Positions 36,114 to 45,093 of a stretch of DNA of 46,933 nt are shown here, piece after piece. Below the pieces are notes generated by a model, which saw nothing but the letters and a program-made list of their open reading frames with translations, did not search any database and was not told where the DNA came from. The number at the start of each line of letters is the position of its first letter. Position 1 is the stretch's first letter. The translations under genes were made by a program, and so were the position numbers. Source of the DNA: Candidatus Obscuribacterales bacterium (GTDB lineage Bacteria > Cyanobacteriota > Vampirovibrionia > Obscuribacterales > Obscuribacteraceae); assembly GCA_019745505.1 (NCBI GenBank), contig JAIETE010000261.1, forward strand, positions 1 through 46,933, given 5' to 3'.

Positions 36114-36146
36114 AAGAGCGATGATTGTTTACCAATCATCGCTCTT
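36114..36146 (+). terminator. perfect 14-bp inverted repeat between convergent genes
   Basis: AAGAGCGATGATTG (36114-36127) and CAATCATCGCTCTT (36133-36146) match perfectly around a TTTAC loop. It sits eight bases after one stop codon and 26 bases from the other, so it probably ends both convergent transcripts. The T run after the stem is very short in both directions, so Rho-assisted or mRNA-protecting action is possible. Confidence 0.55.
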
Positions 36147-36171
36147 CACTGATCAATTGGCCGACTGACTG

Positions 36172-36468
36172 CTACTCAGCGGTTGAAGGTGCCGGAGCTT
36201 CGGGAGCTGGTGCTGGAGCCGGGGCCGGAGCTGGCGTGGGGACCAAAACCGGTTTTTCGATTGGCACCGTGTTTGTTGTTGAAGTTGTTGTGTCGGTGTT
36301 TCGCTCAATCACTGTCGACGAGCCGCCATTGCTGAATGCATAGATGCCGTAACCAATCGCTGCTACAAGAGCGATACCGAGAATTGTGCCAACAATAGCG
36401 CTGCCGGAGCTGTCAGTCTCGACTGTAGTAGTAGTTGGCGGTGACGGGGGTGTAATAATCGTTGTCAT
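36172..36468 (-). CDS. small membrane protein with Thr-rich N-terminus and Pro/Ala tail
   Basis: 98 residues from ATG 36468, fixed by AGGAG seven bases upstream (the frame is open to 36510). A short Thr/Pro-rich cytosolic or external segment (1-22) precedes one Gly/Ala/Ile membrane segment (about 24-45), followed by a Thr/Ser linker and a PTPAPAPAPAP tail ending APSTAE. No family recognised. The design, one membrane helix between Pro/Thr-rich arms, resembles the C-terminal part of the repeat protein at 103-1044. Its function is unknown. Confidence 0.75.
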   Translation of the reverse strand: MTTIITPPSPPTTTTVETDSSGSAIVGTILGIALVAAIGYGIYAFSNGGSSTVIERNTDTTTSTTNTVPIEKPVLVPTPAPAPAPAPAPEAPAPSTAE

Positions 36469-36628
36469 AAGTTTTCTCCTAATCCCGCACGGGGCTGAGT
36501 TTTCAATCAAGTGAGGTCTGCATGTGAAGACTGAACCCTTCCATCAGAGTTCCAACCTGTTTCATTCCTTAAAATATCGAGTTTTGGAGGAACCTTGCGC
36601 CTCTTTCCAATCTGATCGCCGATGCAGG

Positions 36629-37504
36629 TCAAATGCGCCTTGGCACCGCAAGTGTTTTCTTGAAAAGATTCGGCGTCTTCAAGCGAGCACACATAGCTTC
36701 GAAAGAATCTGTTTGCCCTCTCCATCTCAACTCTTCAATGTCCTCAAAGACCGGAACATCCAATCGTAATGTCGCGAGTTTTCTAAACAATAACGCTTCT
36801 TGCCACGAACCGAACAATGCACCGGCCAGTTTTGCGCTGCCACGAATAGCTGAATTCCACTGTTTTGGATCCTTCGGTATGTCTTCTAAATGCGGATAGA
36901 TGGAAAGAACGGATGCGGCTCCTTTGGCTCCCCAACCTGGAATACCGGGGTATCCATCCGATGTATCACCGACCAGAGCGAGGTAGTCCGGAATTGATTC
37001 GGGTCTGACACCAAATTTTGCGAACACACCATCAGCATTTCGCATTTCGTTTTTTCTTCTATCCAACTGGACAATCTTGTCTGCCACAACACACTGACTG
37101 AGATCTTTATCGGGCGTGCAAATGACTACAGTGTCAACGTTCTCATTACTTGCCGCTTTTACTGCTGCTGCGGCCAGAGCGTCATCGGCTTCGAATTCGA
37201 CCATGGCCCAAACCATAACACCCATCGCTCCCAGAGCTTCTTCGAGCAGATTGAACTGAGACCAGAGATCCTCGGGTATTCCTTCACCGGTTTTATAGTG
37301 CGGATACAAGTCATTCCTGAAAGATTCAATAACGTGATCGGTCGCCACTCCTATATGAGTCACGCCCTTTTCGAGAAGCGAAAGAATGGAGCTAAGAACT
37401 CCTCTGACCGCACCAATCTCGTTGCCGTTCGCGTCCGTCGCTCCAGGAACAGCAAAGTAATGTCTGAAAAGTTCGTATGTGCCGTCAACTAAATAGACAT
37501 CCAT
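36629..37504 (-). CDS. stand-alone 5'-3' exonuclease (FEN / PolA N-terminal type)
   Basis: 291 residues from ATG 37504, which has AGGA upstream; the longer frame to 37636 has no such site. The acidic metal-site motifs are in order: VYLVDGTYELFRHYF at the start, VEFEADDALAAAA, ICTPDKDLSQCV and the helix-3-turn-helix region LVGDTSDGYPGIPGWGAKGAASVL. This is the domain that removes RNA primers and flaps at the N-terminus of DNA polymerase I; here no polymerase domain is attached or nearby. It is a cytosolic DNA repair or replication nuclease, or possibly an accessory to another polymerase. Confidence 0.92.
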   Translation of the reverse strand: MDVYLVDGTYELFRHYFAVPGATDANGNEIGAVRGVLSSILSLLEKGVTHIGVATDHVIESFRNDLYPHYKTGEGIPEDLWSQFNLLEEALGAMGVMVWAMVEFEADDALAAAAVKAASNENVDTVVICTPDKDLSQCVVADKIVQLDRRKNEMRNADGVFAKFGVRPESIPDYLALVGDTSDGYPGIPGWGAKGAASVLSIYPHLEDIPKDPKQWNSAIRGSAKLAGALFGSWQEALLFRKLATLRLDVPVFEDIEELRWRGQTDSFEAMCARLKTPNLFKKTLAVPRRI

Positions 37505-37688
37505 CAACTTTTCCTTTGAAAGTTTGTCAGGGCAATTCGGGCGAGTTTGCCAAAGATACCACAGGCCGACTTTCAAAGAGAATGGCTGCTGACAACACGC
37601 GGAGCGTTGAAATTGGTGTGGTTTAGCCTGTACCATTGCGCGTATCCGGCGCCATGATCTGGTGCTGTGCTAAATCAGGCTTCAAAAC

Positions 37689-38531
37689 ATGAGCTCATTT
37701 ACTGATTGTTTATTGATTGTCGGCTTAACGACGGCGCTATCGGTTGCTGGTCTTTTTCTTGTACGCAAAAAATTTACTCGGCAGCAATTCGAATCGTGCC
37801 ATGAAGTCGGTGGTTTTCTTCTTTCGGTAGTTGGAACTTTGTATGCGATTTTAGTGGGATTGATTGTCGTCAATTCGCAAGGCAAGGTTGATGCAGCCAG
37901 CCAGATGGCCGTTTCCGAAGCCAATATGCTTTCCAATATCTATCATCTCTCCAGCACCTTCAAGGAGCCTGCCAAAAGCAGAATTCACAAGCATATCTAC
38001 GACTATGCAAATGCTGCCGTAAGTCAAGATTGGTCTCGTGTGGAGGAGGGGCTGGAGAAGGAGGCTACCATACCTGCTTATCAAGGTTTGTGGACCGAGA
38101 TTACCCACTATGTTCCCAAGGATGATAATGAGTCCCAATGTTATTCAACAATGCTGGGCAACATTCAAGAACTCTCCGGAGCGCGCAAGTATCGTATGGT
38201 GGCGGCAAGAGGCGGGCTTTCTCCTGTTCTGTGGTCCGTGCTCATTGCCGGTGGCGCGATGATTATTCTCTTTACTTATTTCTTCTTTGTTGAGAGTTTT
38301 GTCGCGCAGGCGATCATGACTGCCTTTGTAGCTGTATTTCTTTCTCTGAACGTCTACTTGATTTTCATTTGCCAAAATCCATATCGCCCGGAGCTTGGTG
38401 CAAAAGAGGCGGGCTTCGGATTCAGCTTTACACCGAATTGGTTCAAAGACCGACCGGAGGTTACCCACATCGAATCGAATCTTCCACAGAAGACAGACGA
38501 AAGCAAAAGCAGGACGGAACCAAAACAGTGA
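37689..38531 (+). CDS. DUF4239 membrane protein (bestrophin-like fold family)
   Basis: 280 residues. Two membrane segments near the N-terminus (about 5-25 and 40-60, with VGGFLLSVVGTLYAILVGLIVV), a helical soluble middle (70-165) and two more near the C-terminus (about 176-195 and 203-222). This is the DUF4239 pattern; function is unproven, and a distant link to bestrophin channels has been suggested. The ATG at 37689 has no clear ribosome site. The last codons overlap the start of the serine hydrolase (GTGA, four bases), so the two are translationally coupled. Confidence 0.87.
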   Translation: MSSFTDCLLIVGLTTALSVAGLFLVRKKFTRQQFESCHEVGGFLLSVVGTLYAILVGLIVVNSQGKVDAASQMAVSEANMLSNIYHLSSTFKEPAKSRIHKHIYDYANAAVSQDWSRVEEGLEKEATIPAYQGLWTEITHYVPKDDNESQCYSTMLGNIQELSGARKYRMVAARGGLSPVLWSVLIAGGAMIILFTYFFFVESFVAQAIMTAFVAVFLSLNVYLIFICQNPYRPELGAKEAGFGFSFTPNWFKDRPEVTHIESNLPQKTDESKSRTEPKQ

Positions 38532-39769
38532 AATCAAAATTATTGGCAGCATCATTGGCGGTGGCACTATCCGCAGCAGTGACCGAGGGATTTGCGCAAG
38601 CGCCTAACCCGACGGCCGAATTTATCCCGCAGGGATTGCAGCAGACTGCACCTGCCGGCCTTCCGCCGACCGTCGACGATTATGCCGTCAGCTCGTCTTC
38701 TACCTCAGCCGATGCTGATCTGCAGGGGCGCTTGCAGAGAATCGATGCTATGGTCGTGGATCGAATGCAGGCGTTAAACATGCCTGCTTATTGCCTGGTA
38801 GTAATTAAAAACGGGAAAGTCGTCTTTCAAAAGCCCTATGGTTATGCAAATTTAGAAACCAGACAACCGACGACCAATGACACCATATTTGGGTTGGCTT
38901 CAATCACCAAGACATTTACCGCGCTCGCGCTCCTTACTCTTGTGGACAAGGGTCTTGTCGGACTGGATGATCCGCTTTCGAAATATATCGATGGACTGAC
39001 TAATGAGTACAAACCGCTCACAATAAGACAATTGGCCTCGATGACCGCCGGCGTACCTTCAAAAGTTTCGCAAGAAGTAGACTGGCGAAATCAACTGGAT
39101 ATTTTGGATCACACTCCGCTGGTTTCGCAGCCAGGCTCCGCATATCTCTATTCCAACTATAGCTATCGCTTGCTGGGATCGGTCATCGAAAAGGTTACGG
39201 GGCAACCTTATCTGCAATATGTAGAATCGACGATATGCGCCCCTCTCAACATGAGGAGCACAGGTACGGTCGTGCTTCTGCAACCGACCGGAAGAGTGGC
39301 GCAGGCTTATGGAGACAATGGCGGGCAGGGACCTCTGCGTGCCATCGAATACAAGAGTCCTGCCGTCGCATTCTCTGCCGGAATGTTGGCGACAACCTCA
39401 AACGACTTGATCAACTATGTTTTTGGTTTGATGTCTCACAAGATTATTTCGCAAGAAGGATACAAAACTCTTTGGGACTACCGTCCTGCTCTGACTACCG
39501 GGCAACCATCAAAATGGGCGTTTGGGTGGGCTAAAGCGCGCAACCAGAATCTCGGCGGAGCGCTTACCCTTTCAATGAATGGAGGCGTGCCCGGTATCGC
39601 GTCCACGATAATTATTCTGCCGGAATCTAATTCGGCCGTAATTGCTCTATGCAATCTTCGCAAACCACCCGTCTATCAAGTTGCCCGAACGGCGGCGGCG
39701 ATCGCTTTTGGCGCCGGGGCCCAACCGGCTGATGAAGAGGAAGAGCATCCGGGTTTGAGCGCTGACTAA
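38528..39769 (+). CDS. exported serine hydrolase, class C beta-lactamase / D-Ala carboxypeptidase-like
   Basis: 413 residues from GTG 38528, which overlaps the previous stop codon and gives a clean signal peptide (MKSKLLAASLAVALSAAVTE, cut after about FAQA). The longer frame from 38369 lies inside the DUF4239 gene and is discarded. Active-site motifs: S125-I-T-K128 in GLASITKTF, Y208-S-N in LYSNYSYRLLG, and a loose third box in SMNGGVPG. The family covers beta-lactamases, D-amino peptidases and esterases; the third-box form suggests a peptidase or esterase, acting in the periplasm. Convergent with 39766-40227, overlapping by four bases at the stops. Confidence 0.92.
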   Translation: MKSKLLAASLAVALSAAVTEGFAQAPNPTAEFIPQGLQQTAPAGLPPTVDDYAVSSSSTSADADLQGRLQRIDAMVVDRMQALNMPAYCLVVIKNGKVVFQKPYGYANLETRQPTTNDTIFGLASITKTFTALALLTLVDKGLVGLDDPLSKYIDGLTNEYKPLTIRQLASMTAGVPSKVSQEVDWRNQLDILDHTPLVSQPGSAYLYSNYSYRLLGSVIEKVTGQPYLQYVESTICAPLNMRSTGTVVLLQPTGRVAQAYGDNGGQGPLRAIEYKSPAVAFSAGMLATTSNDLINYVFGLMSHKIISQEGYKTLWDYRPALTTGQPSKWAFGWAKARNQNLGGALTLSMNGGVPGIASTIIILPESNSAVIALCNLRKPPVYQVARTAAAIAFGAGAQPADEEEEHPGLSAD

Positions 39770-40227
39770 GCCTTCCTGTCGTCCCTGCAAATGTGGAAGT
39801 AGCCGCGAGTAAACGGCTCGAAGTTCTGCTCGTTAGTGAGCGTTACATCGAGGTAAGCCACGAGCTTTTTGAGAGTACCTTCTCCTGAATGTTTGCAGAT
39901 AATCTTTCCATTGCTGACTGCGAACCCTGTGAACTCGCAAGCACCGCTCGTGCGGTCTGCTGAAATCAAAACAAATACCGTGTTGGGGAATTTTTTGCTC
40001 CATACCGGCAGCTCATCTTTCATGGATTTTGCTATGCGTTCGTGCTCCTCTTCTTGAGCGCTGTTGAATACGAGCGGATAGCAACGATCTGCGCCTGGGT
40101 CGGCAAAGCCTACCCCTTGAAACGGCTTGTCAATGGAGCGGGCAAGGCAACCTTTCCATTTTCGACGAGCAGCCTCCAAAATTGAGGTGTCGCCCTTTGC
40201 AAAGATGGCCGTGCAACGATAAGTCAT
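39766..40227 (-). CDS. unidentified soluble protein (153 aa)
   Basis: No family recognised. The protein looks like a compact alpha/beta fold: TYRCTAIFAKGDTS at the start, a conserved-looking DPGADRCYPLVFNSAQEEEHERIAK helix-loop, then alternating strands TVFVLISADRTSG, ACEFTGFAVSNGKIIC and a C-terminal YFHICRD. No signal peptide or membrane segment. Its stop overlaps that of the serine hydrolase by four bases on the opposite strand. It is divergent from the alpha/beta hydrolase, with 96 bases between starts. The well-ordered composition supports it as a real gene. Confidence 0.75.
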   Translation of the reverse strand: MTYRCTAIFAKGDTSILEAARRKWKGCLARSIDKPFQGVGFADPGADRCYPLVFNSAQEEEHERIAKSMKDELPVWSKKFPNTVFVLISADRTSGACEFTGFAVSNGKIICKHSGEGTLKKLVAYLDVTLTNEQNFEPFTRGYFHICRDDRKA

Positions 40228-40323
40228 TTGGCAATTATTGCAGAGATGACAACGCTGTCCTGGTTCATGAGCGCTTGAGAAGCCGAGGGAAAAACGACCG
40301 AAACTTTGCTATCATGCGCCCCT

Positions 40324-41166
40324 ATGAGAAATTCGACTGCAAGCGTAACGATTGAAGAACTAAAGACTGACAACGGTATTTTTTGTCGGCAGACCTATAC
40401 CTCCACATCACAGGACTATTTGGTTCTTGTAATGGGGTATGGTGGCAGCCTGAGAATCTGGCCTGCTACGTTCGTCAACCGGCTAGCTGAAACATTCAAA
40501 GTAATTACGTATGACAATCGCGGTACCGGACTGAGCTTAATTCCTCAGAATCCGGAAGAGTACACGATAAAGGCCATGGCTGATGACCTATTCGAGGTAG
40601 TCACTACTCTGTCGGTTAAATCTCATCATTTGCTCGGGTACAGTATGGGCGGTTGCATGGCTTTGCAATTTGCCCACGACCATCAGGAAATTGTGAAGTC
40701 GCTCTTCCTTATGTCCAGTACTGCCGGTGGTGCGCTGTTTGCAAAGCCAGATAAGGCTGTTTCATCAGCACTTGCAAATCCGGAAGGAAAGACTCTTTGG
40801 GATATCTATATGTCGACATTTGCTCTGATGTATGCGCCTGAGGTTTTACAGCGCTGCATGCCGACAATCAAGTCTATCTATGAAGCTTCCAAAGATTGTC
40901 CGACCAGACCGATTGCCCTTGCCGGGCATTCGAACGCATTCAAGGGGTTTGACGGCTCCGCTTATTTGTCCGGATTGAACACTCCGACAACCGTTTTGTC
41001 CGGGAAGAACGACCGTTTGATGCCGGTGCAAAATTCCCTTAACCTGGCAGACAAACTTCCCAAGTCCAAATTGATTTTGTTGGATGATTGCGAGCACGGA
41101 CCTCATATTCAAAACGAAGATGAGGTTGTTAACCTGATTCTCGATTCTTCGGCAATCTCCGGGTAA
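40324..41166 (+). CDS. alpha/beta hydrolase
   Basis: 280 residues from ATG 40324 (TTG 40306 is the only earlier start). The oxyanion region VMGYGGSLRIW, the VITYDNRGTGLS strand-turn and the nucleophile elbow GYSMGG (S107) are standard. The acid is in SGKNDRLMP and the His in CEHGPHI, so the triad is complete. It belongs to the esterase/lactonase/haloperoxidase-like branch; substrate unknown, cytosolic. No ribosome site is clear. Confidence 0.92.
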   Translation: MRNSTASVTIEELKTDNGIFCRQTYTSTSQDYLVLVMGYGGSLRIWPATFVNRLAETFKVITYDNRGTGLSLIPQNPEEYTIKAMADDLFEVVTTLSVKSHHLLGYSMGGCMALQFAHDHQEIVKSLFLMSSTAGGALFAKPDKAVSSALANPEGKTLWDIYMSTFALMYAPEVLQRCMPTIKSIYEASKDCPTRPIALAGHSNAFKGFDGSAYLSGLNTPTTVLSGKNDRLMPVQNSLNLADKLPKSKLILLDDCEHGPHIQNEDEVVNLILDSSAISG

Positions 41167-41202
41167 GGATTGCTGAGCGCGATTGCTTGCCTATGTGTTT
41201 GA

Positions 41203-42930
41203 CTAGAGTTTCAAACCTTCTGTCAGACTGGCAACCGAGACGGCTCCAATATCTCTGAGCAGTTGTGCTTGAGCGACGTTGAAATCGACAACCGCTCTTG
41301 CTTTATTAACACTTGCTTGGGTAAGGTCTCTTTGAGCGTTGAGGACGTCGATATTCAGTCCGACACCGGCTGACATTCTTTTCTTGGCTATGCGCAACTC
41401 TTCTTCTGCGGCTAAAACCTGAACAGTGGCGCGGTCGATTTTCTTATCAGAAGCAGCACTGTTATTGTATGAAGTCCTAACTTCGTCGAAGACGTTCAAA
41501 AATGTCTTCTTCGCTTGCACCGCAGCCTGACGCGCTTCCCATCGAGCCTTCTGCACATTCGCCAGGTCTTTGGTGCCCATGCCGCCTAGACCCCATTTTA
41601 TGCCAAGGTTGATCGTGTAAATCGGATCAAGATTTCCCCCTGTTCCCACGCCGACAATCGAGCCTCCAAAGGAGACATTCGGCTGCATGGGAGCTGCGGC
41701 AACGACGATGGCTCGTTTTGCCGCCAGGCGAAGTTCTTCGTACTGTTTCAACTCAGGACGCGAATCAATGGCTTTGACCAGTAGCTTTTCAATAGGTATT
41801 GCTTTCGGTATCAGACGTCTTTTCTTGAGGTATTTTTCGCATGATTCGAGATCTTGGGAAAAGCTGGTGTTCAGAACGTGCGCAAGTTGGATTGCGGATT
41901 GCCGTCTTTGATTTTGTTGTTCGACCAGGTTTTGCTCATCGCTGGCAAGCTGAGCTTGCGATTGCAGAACATCCAATCCGGTTGCGGTGCCTGCTTTTTC
42001 CTGCGCTTGATTGAGGCGGACTTGTTCTACGGAAATTGCCACTGCTCTTGTGCGAATGGCCAGCAGCGCTTCCTGCAACAGCAGGTCGTAATGTTTTCTG
42101 GTCGCATTCAATAGAGTGTCATTGACGTTGGCTGATAATCCGGCGCGTGATGCGAACCATCTGTGGCGTTGTTGCAGTGTTCCGAAAACTACGCTGCCGC
42201 CTTTGTATAAGTTGTATGTAAAACCGGCCTGCAGCAATTGAATGTTTGACGGCAATTTCGCTTTGCCGCCGTCAATTCGATTGCCGGCGGTAGTAGCCGG
42301 CGTGGAGCCGAATAATGTTGATGGGATACTGCCGTTGATTCCGAAAAGATTGTATCCACCAGTTAGATTCGGCAGGAAGCCGGTAGCCGAGGAGAGATAT
42401 GAATAGCGATCGATTTTTGTGCGGACGAATCCTTCTTCAATGTCTAGATTTTGTTCCAGAGCGGCTTCAAGAGTGTCCTTAAGGCTCACCTTCTCAATGA
42501 AGCGAGCATCCAGAGAAAAGGGATTGAGATTTTCTTCCAGCGGAATCAAGGCATCCAGAGCTGGGTGTTCGATCAAGACTCCTGTTTCGTCGCTTTCCTG
42601 ACTGGTCCCTTCAGGCTTGATTCTCTCGAGCGGCGCTTCTACTTTCTCTACTGTGCCTTTGCTCAAGGGACGAACGGTTTGAGTCGCTCGCAGCTCGATT
42701 ACATATTTTGCAGGGTGTTTTTGGTCCGTATTCGGCACCACTGTCTTCAGCGGCTTCTTAAGATCTCTCATCGCATCGCGATTATCTTTGCCGGCGTCGA
42801 CGCTTGCAGCTACCGCGGGATTCCAAAGCATAAGACAAGAAGCCATCATGATAGGAACCGCATGCATGGCGGTGACCTCTATTTTTGACTTGCCTGACAT
42901 TTCAACGTTCAATTTCCTTGAAGCTCGCAT
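41203..42930 (-). CDS. TolC family outer-membrane efflux protein
   Basis: 575 residues from ATG 42930. A signal peptide ends near NPAVAA, after a basic start (MSGKSKIEV) and a hydrophobic stretch. After a charged linker, two long repeats of the outer-membrane efflux fold follow: SLKDTLEAALEQNLDIEEG, the coiled coil RLNQAQEKAGTATGLDVLQSQAQLASDEQ, and the matching SAGVGLNIDVLNAQRDLTQASVNKARA near the end. TolC-type trimers form an exit duct through the outer membrane for efflux pumps or protein secretion. The long N-terminal linker (about 90 residues) is unusual. No membrane-fusion or pump gene adjoins. The start is not fixed: 43014 would run into the TetR gene, and ATG 42900 is another choice. 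It lies 16 bases after TetR. Confidence 0.9.
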   Translation of the reverse strand: MRASRKLNVEMSGKSKIEVTAMHAVPIMMASCLMLWNPAVAASVDAGKDNRDAMRDLKKPLKTVVPNTDQKHPAKYVIELRATQTVRPLSKGTVEKVEAPLERIKPEGTSQESDETGVLIEHPALDALIPLEENLNPFSLDARFIEKVSLKDTLEAALEQNLDIEEGFVRTKIDRYSYLSSATGFLPNLTGGYNLFGINGSIPSTLFGSTPATTAGNRIDGGKAKLPSNIQLLQAGFTYNLYKGGSVVFGTLQQRHRWFASRAGLSANVNDTLLNATRKHYDLLLQEALLAIRTRAVAISVEQVRLNQAQEKAGTATGLDVLQSQAQLASDEQNLVEQQNQRRQSAIQLAHVLNTSFSQDLESCEKYLKKRRLIPKAIPIEKLLVKAIDSRPELKQYEELRLAAKRAIVVAAAPMQPNVSFGGSIVGVGTGGNLDPIYTINLGIKWGLGGMGTKDLANVQKARWEARQAAVQAKKTFLNVFDEVRTSYNNSAASDKKIDRATVQVLAAEEELRIAKKRMSAGVGLNIDVLNAQRDLTQASVNKARAVVDFNVAQAQLLRDIGAVSVASLTEGLKL

Positions 42931-42946
42931 GAGTATAGGTTGCCAC

Positions 42947-43567
42947 TTATTTTGAATCGCGCAGACCGTCGACCACCATATTGAGAAGCACTTTTGCATT
43001 TGCTTCCAATTCATGGCGAGTCATGCGTTTTTCGGATTCTGAGTAATTGTTGAAATAGGGCGGAAAGAGGCTCGATACAGCCATCAAAAAGACAGTTGCA
43101 GTAGCGTTGTTCGCTTTTTTTGGACTGATTTCACCGGCTTCTGCTGCTTTCTTAAGAACCTTCAATACTCTTTCGCGTTTGCGAACATAGAACGCGCTGA
43201 ATCTGGACTTGAATTGAAGTGACGTATACAACAGTGCCTCTGGAGTATGGATGTCACGTGTGACATAGTCATAGACCATAAGAGCGCACATTTGAAACGT
43301 ATCTTTCAAGGATTCCAGTGGAGAGCCTTTGATGTTTTCGGTGCGCTCATCCATCAAACCTTGGATCTTTACTGCATATTTTTCAATGACTCGCATAAGA
43401 ATTTCTTCTTTGGTGCGGAATTCTAAATATACGGATCCTTTTCCTATGCCAAGATGCTTGGCTATATCTTCAATGCTCGTGCGCTCGTAGCCATATCTGG
43501 AAAACAGCTCTACAGCTGCTTCTTCAATGAGTTCCGCTCGGTTGTGAATGGATTTGGTTCGCGCCAT
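42947..43567 (-). CDS. TetR/AcrR family transcriptional regulator
   Basis: 206 residues. The N-terminal helix-turn-helix is typical (AAVELFSRYGYERTSIEDIAKHLGIGKGSVY, about 17-47), followed by an all-helical ligand-binding domain. GGAGGAG lies just before the ATG, an excellent ribosome site. Placed 16 bases upstream of the TolC gene and 50 bases after the histidine kinase on the same strand, it most likely controls itself and the efflux gene in response to a small hydrophobic compound, as usual for this family. Confidence 0.93.
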   Translation of the reverse strand: MARTKSIHNRAELIEEAAVELFSRYGYERTSIEDIAKHLGIGKGSVYLEFRTKEEILMRVIEKYAVKIQGLMDERTENIKGSPLESLKDTFQMCALMVYDYVTRDIHTPEALLYTSLQFKSRFSAFYVRKRERVLKVLKKAAEAGEISPKKANNATATVFLMAVSSLFPPYFNNYSESEKRMTRHELEANAKVLLNMVVDGLRDSK

Positions 43568-43584
43568 TTCTCCTCCGCGAATCC

Positions 43585-43613
43585 ATTCTTGACCAATTTG
43601 CGATTTTAGTCAA
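43585..43613 (-). promoter_or_regulatory. possible promoter and inverted-repeat operator of the TetR gene
   Basis: On the minus strand TTGACT (43613-43608) and AAGAAT (43590-43585) are separated by 17 bases, a sigma70-like pair, with the -10 box 18 bases from the ATG. TTGAC and GTCAA (43589-43593 and 43609-43613) form an inverted repeat across the same stretch, a suitable TetR-type operator. Short and unproven, so low confidence. Confidence 0.3.
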
Positions 43614-43617
43614 TTAT

Positions 43618-45093
43618 TCAATTGTAATTTCTCGGCAATGTAATCTTGAAAATAGATCCCGATCCTTCTTCACTCTCGACAGAAATAGTGCCACCGTGTC
43701 TTTCAACTATCGTCTTGCAAAGGTAAAGCCCTAGCCCGGAGCCATCGGCGCGTCGGCGACTGCGCTCGCCCTGAAAATATTTCTTGAATAGATTCTTCTG
43801 ATCGCTTTTCGATATACCTATTCCAGTGTCTGAGACGGAGATGGAGACTTCTGATGGTGTCTTTTTGCATGTAACAATGATTATTCCGCCCCTGGGAGTG
43901 AATTTGATAGCGTTGTTCAGCAAGTTATGAAAAACACGTTTCATTGCCAGTCTTTCGATCTGGAGAATTTCCGGTTCGGCGGAAAGCTGGTCGATCAGCT
44001 GTATTTCATTGTGATTTGCTAAGGCCTTCAGTTCTTTAATCGTGCTGCGAGCCGTTTCAAATACATCAGTCGATTCAACAAACCTGGGGACGCCTTCAAC
44101 ATCACTTCTTTGAACCTCGATTAGATTTTGAATCATATCGAGCATGGAGTGATTTCCTCGTTTCAACACATCGAGAATCTTTTCGAGATCGTGATCTAGT
44201 GTTCCGGCCGCACCTTGCAAAAGTGCCTCAAATGTTTTTTCTGCCCCTAGCAGTGGTGACTTTAGGTCGTGAACGAGAGCAGCGACAACTTCATTGATGG
44301 TTTCTGATTTTGGATTGTCCTGCTCAAGAGTACTGACGCAGACTCCGTTTATTACGCCTTTAGAGTCGGTAACAGGCCAAATTGCAACTGTCCAATTTGG
44401 TGCCGGTCCGTTCTTTGGTTTTGCAAGGACGACGTTTGCACAAGTTATGTGCAATTTTGAGCGGGCTCGAAGAACCTCTTCAAGTATCTCGTCCGTGATG
44501 GACGGCACTACTTCTGAGATTTTCTTTCCTACGATATTTTCCGACGAGCCAAGCTGCTCATATACAATGGGATTTACCTTTTCAATTCTCAATTGATGGT
44601 CTAATTTCCAAATGGCAATCGGCGAATTGAAGTGTGTATCGACTTGCGATTCGGACGCGTTTTGCGTAAAGGCGTTGAGCCGGTCACTGGAATGAACACT
44701 CTCATTGATATCCGTGCAATACCCTATGTAGCCACAGAATGTTCCATCCTCTCCGTATTCTGGTGCTCCCGAGTCCAGTATCAATCGGAAACTTCCCTCC
44801 GCACGTCTTATCCTGTATTCAATGTGAAAAGACGTCTTTGAAATCAATGCGGCCTGAATAAGTTGCCTTACACGATCGCGTTCCTCAGGGTGAATTACCT
44901 GTTGCCACTTATCCCCATAAACATCTCTGTCGGTGACTCCGCAAAATGTGAGCCACCTTTTAGAGAAGAAGATTCTTTTGCCTGTTGAGTCGCTCAGCCA
45001 GGCCATTTTTGGTATTTGATTTGCTAATCCAGCTAGAAGAGTTAACTTAATGTCCGAATACGATGAATCGGCGCAAAATCTAATATCTTTCAT
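43618..45093 (-). CDS. PAS-containing sensor histidine kinase, soluble
   Basis: 491 residues with no membrane segment. Two PAS domains (about 20-133, MAWLSDSTGKRIFFSKRWL; and 150-260, IAIWKLDHQLRIEKV) precede the dimerisation domain with phospho-accepting H275 in ALVHDLKSPLLG. The ATPase domain carries the N-box NLLNNAIKFTPRGG, the G1 box DTGIGIS and G2 GSGLGLYL. It senses an internal signal, possibly redox or ligand through PAS, and phosphorylates a response regulator; none is encoded nearby, so it is an orphan. It ends 50 bases before the TetR gene. Confidence 0.93.
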   Translation of the reverse strand: MKDIRFCADSSYSDIKLTLLAGLANQIPKMAWLSDSTGKRIFFSKRWLTFCGVTDRDVYGDKWQQVIHPEERDRVRQLIQAALISKTSFHIEYRIRRAEGSFRLILDSGAPEYGEDGTFCGYIGYCTDINESVHSSDRLNAFTQNASESQVDTHFNSPIAIWKLDHQLRIEKVNPIVYEQLGSSENIVGKKISEVVPSITDEILEEVLRARSKLHITCANVVLAKPKNGPAPNWTVAIWPVTDSKGVINGVCVSTLEQDNPKSETINEVVAALVHDLKSPLLGAEKTFEALLQGAAGTLDHDLEKILDVLKRGNHSMLDMIQNLIEVQRSDVEGVPRFVESTDVFETARSTIKELKALANHNEIQLIDQLSAEPEILQIERLAMKRVFHNLLNNAIKFTPRGGIIIVTCKKTPSEVSISVSDTGIGISKSDQKNLFKKYFQGERSRRRADGSGLGLYLCKTIVERHGGTISVESEEGSGSIFKITLPRNYN

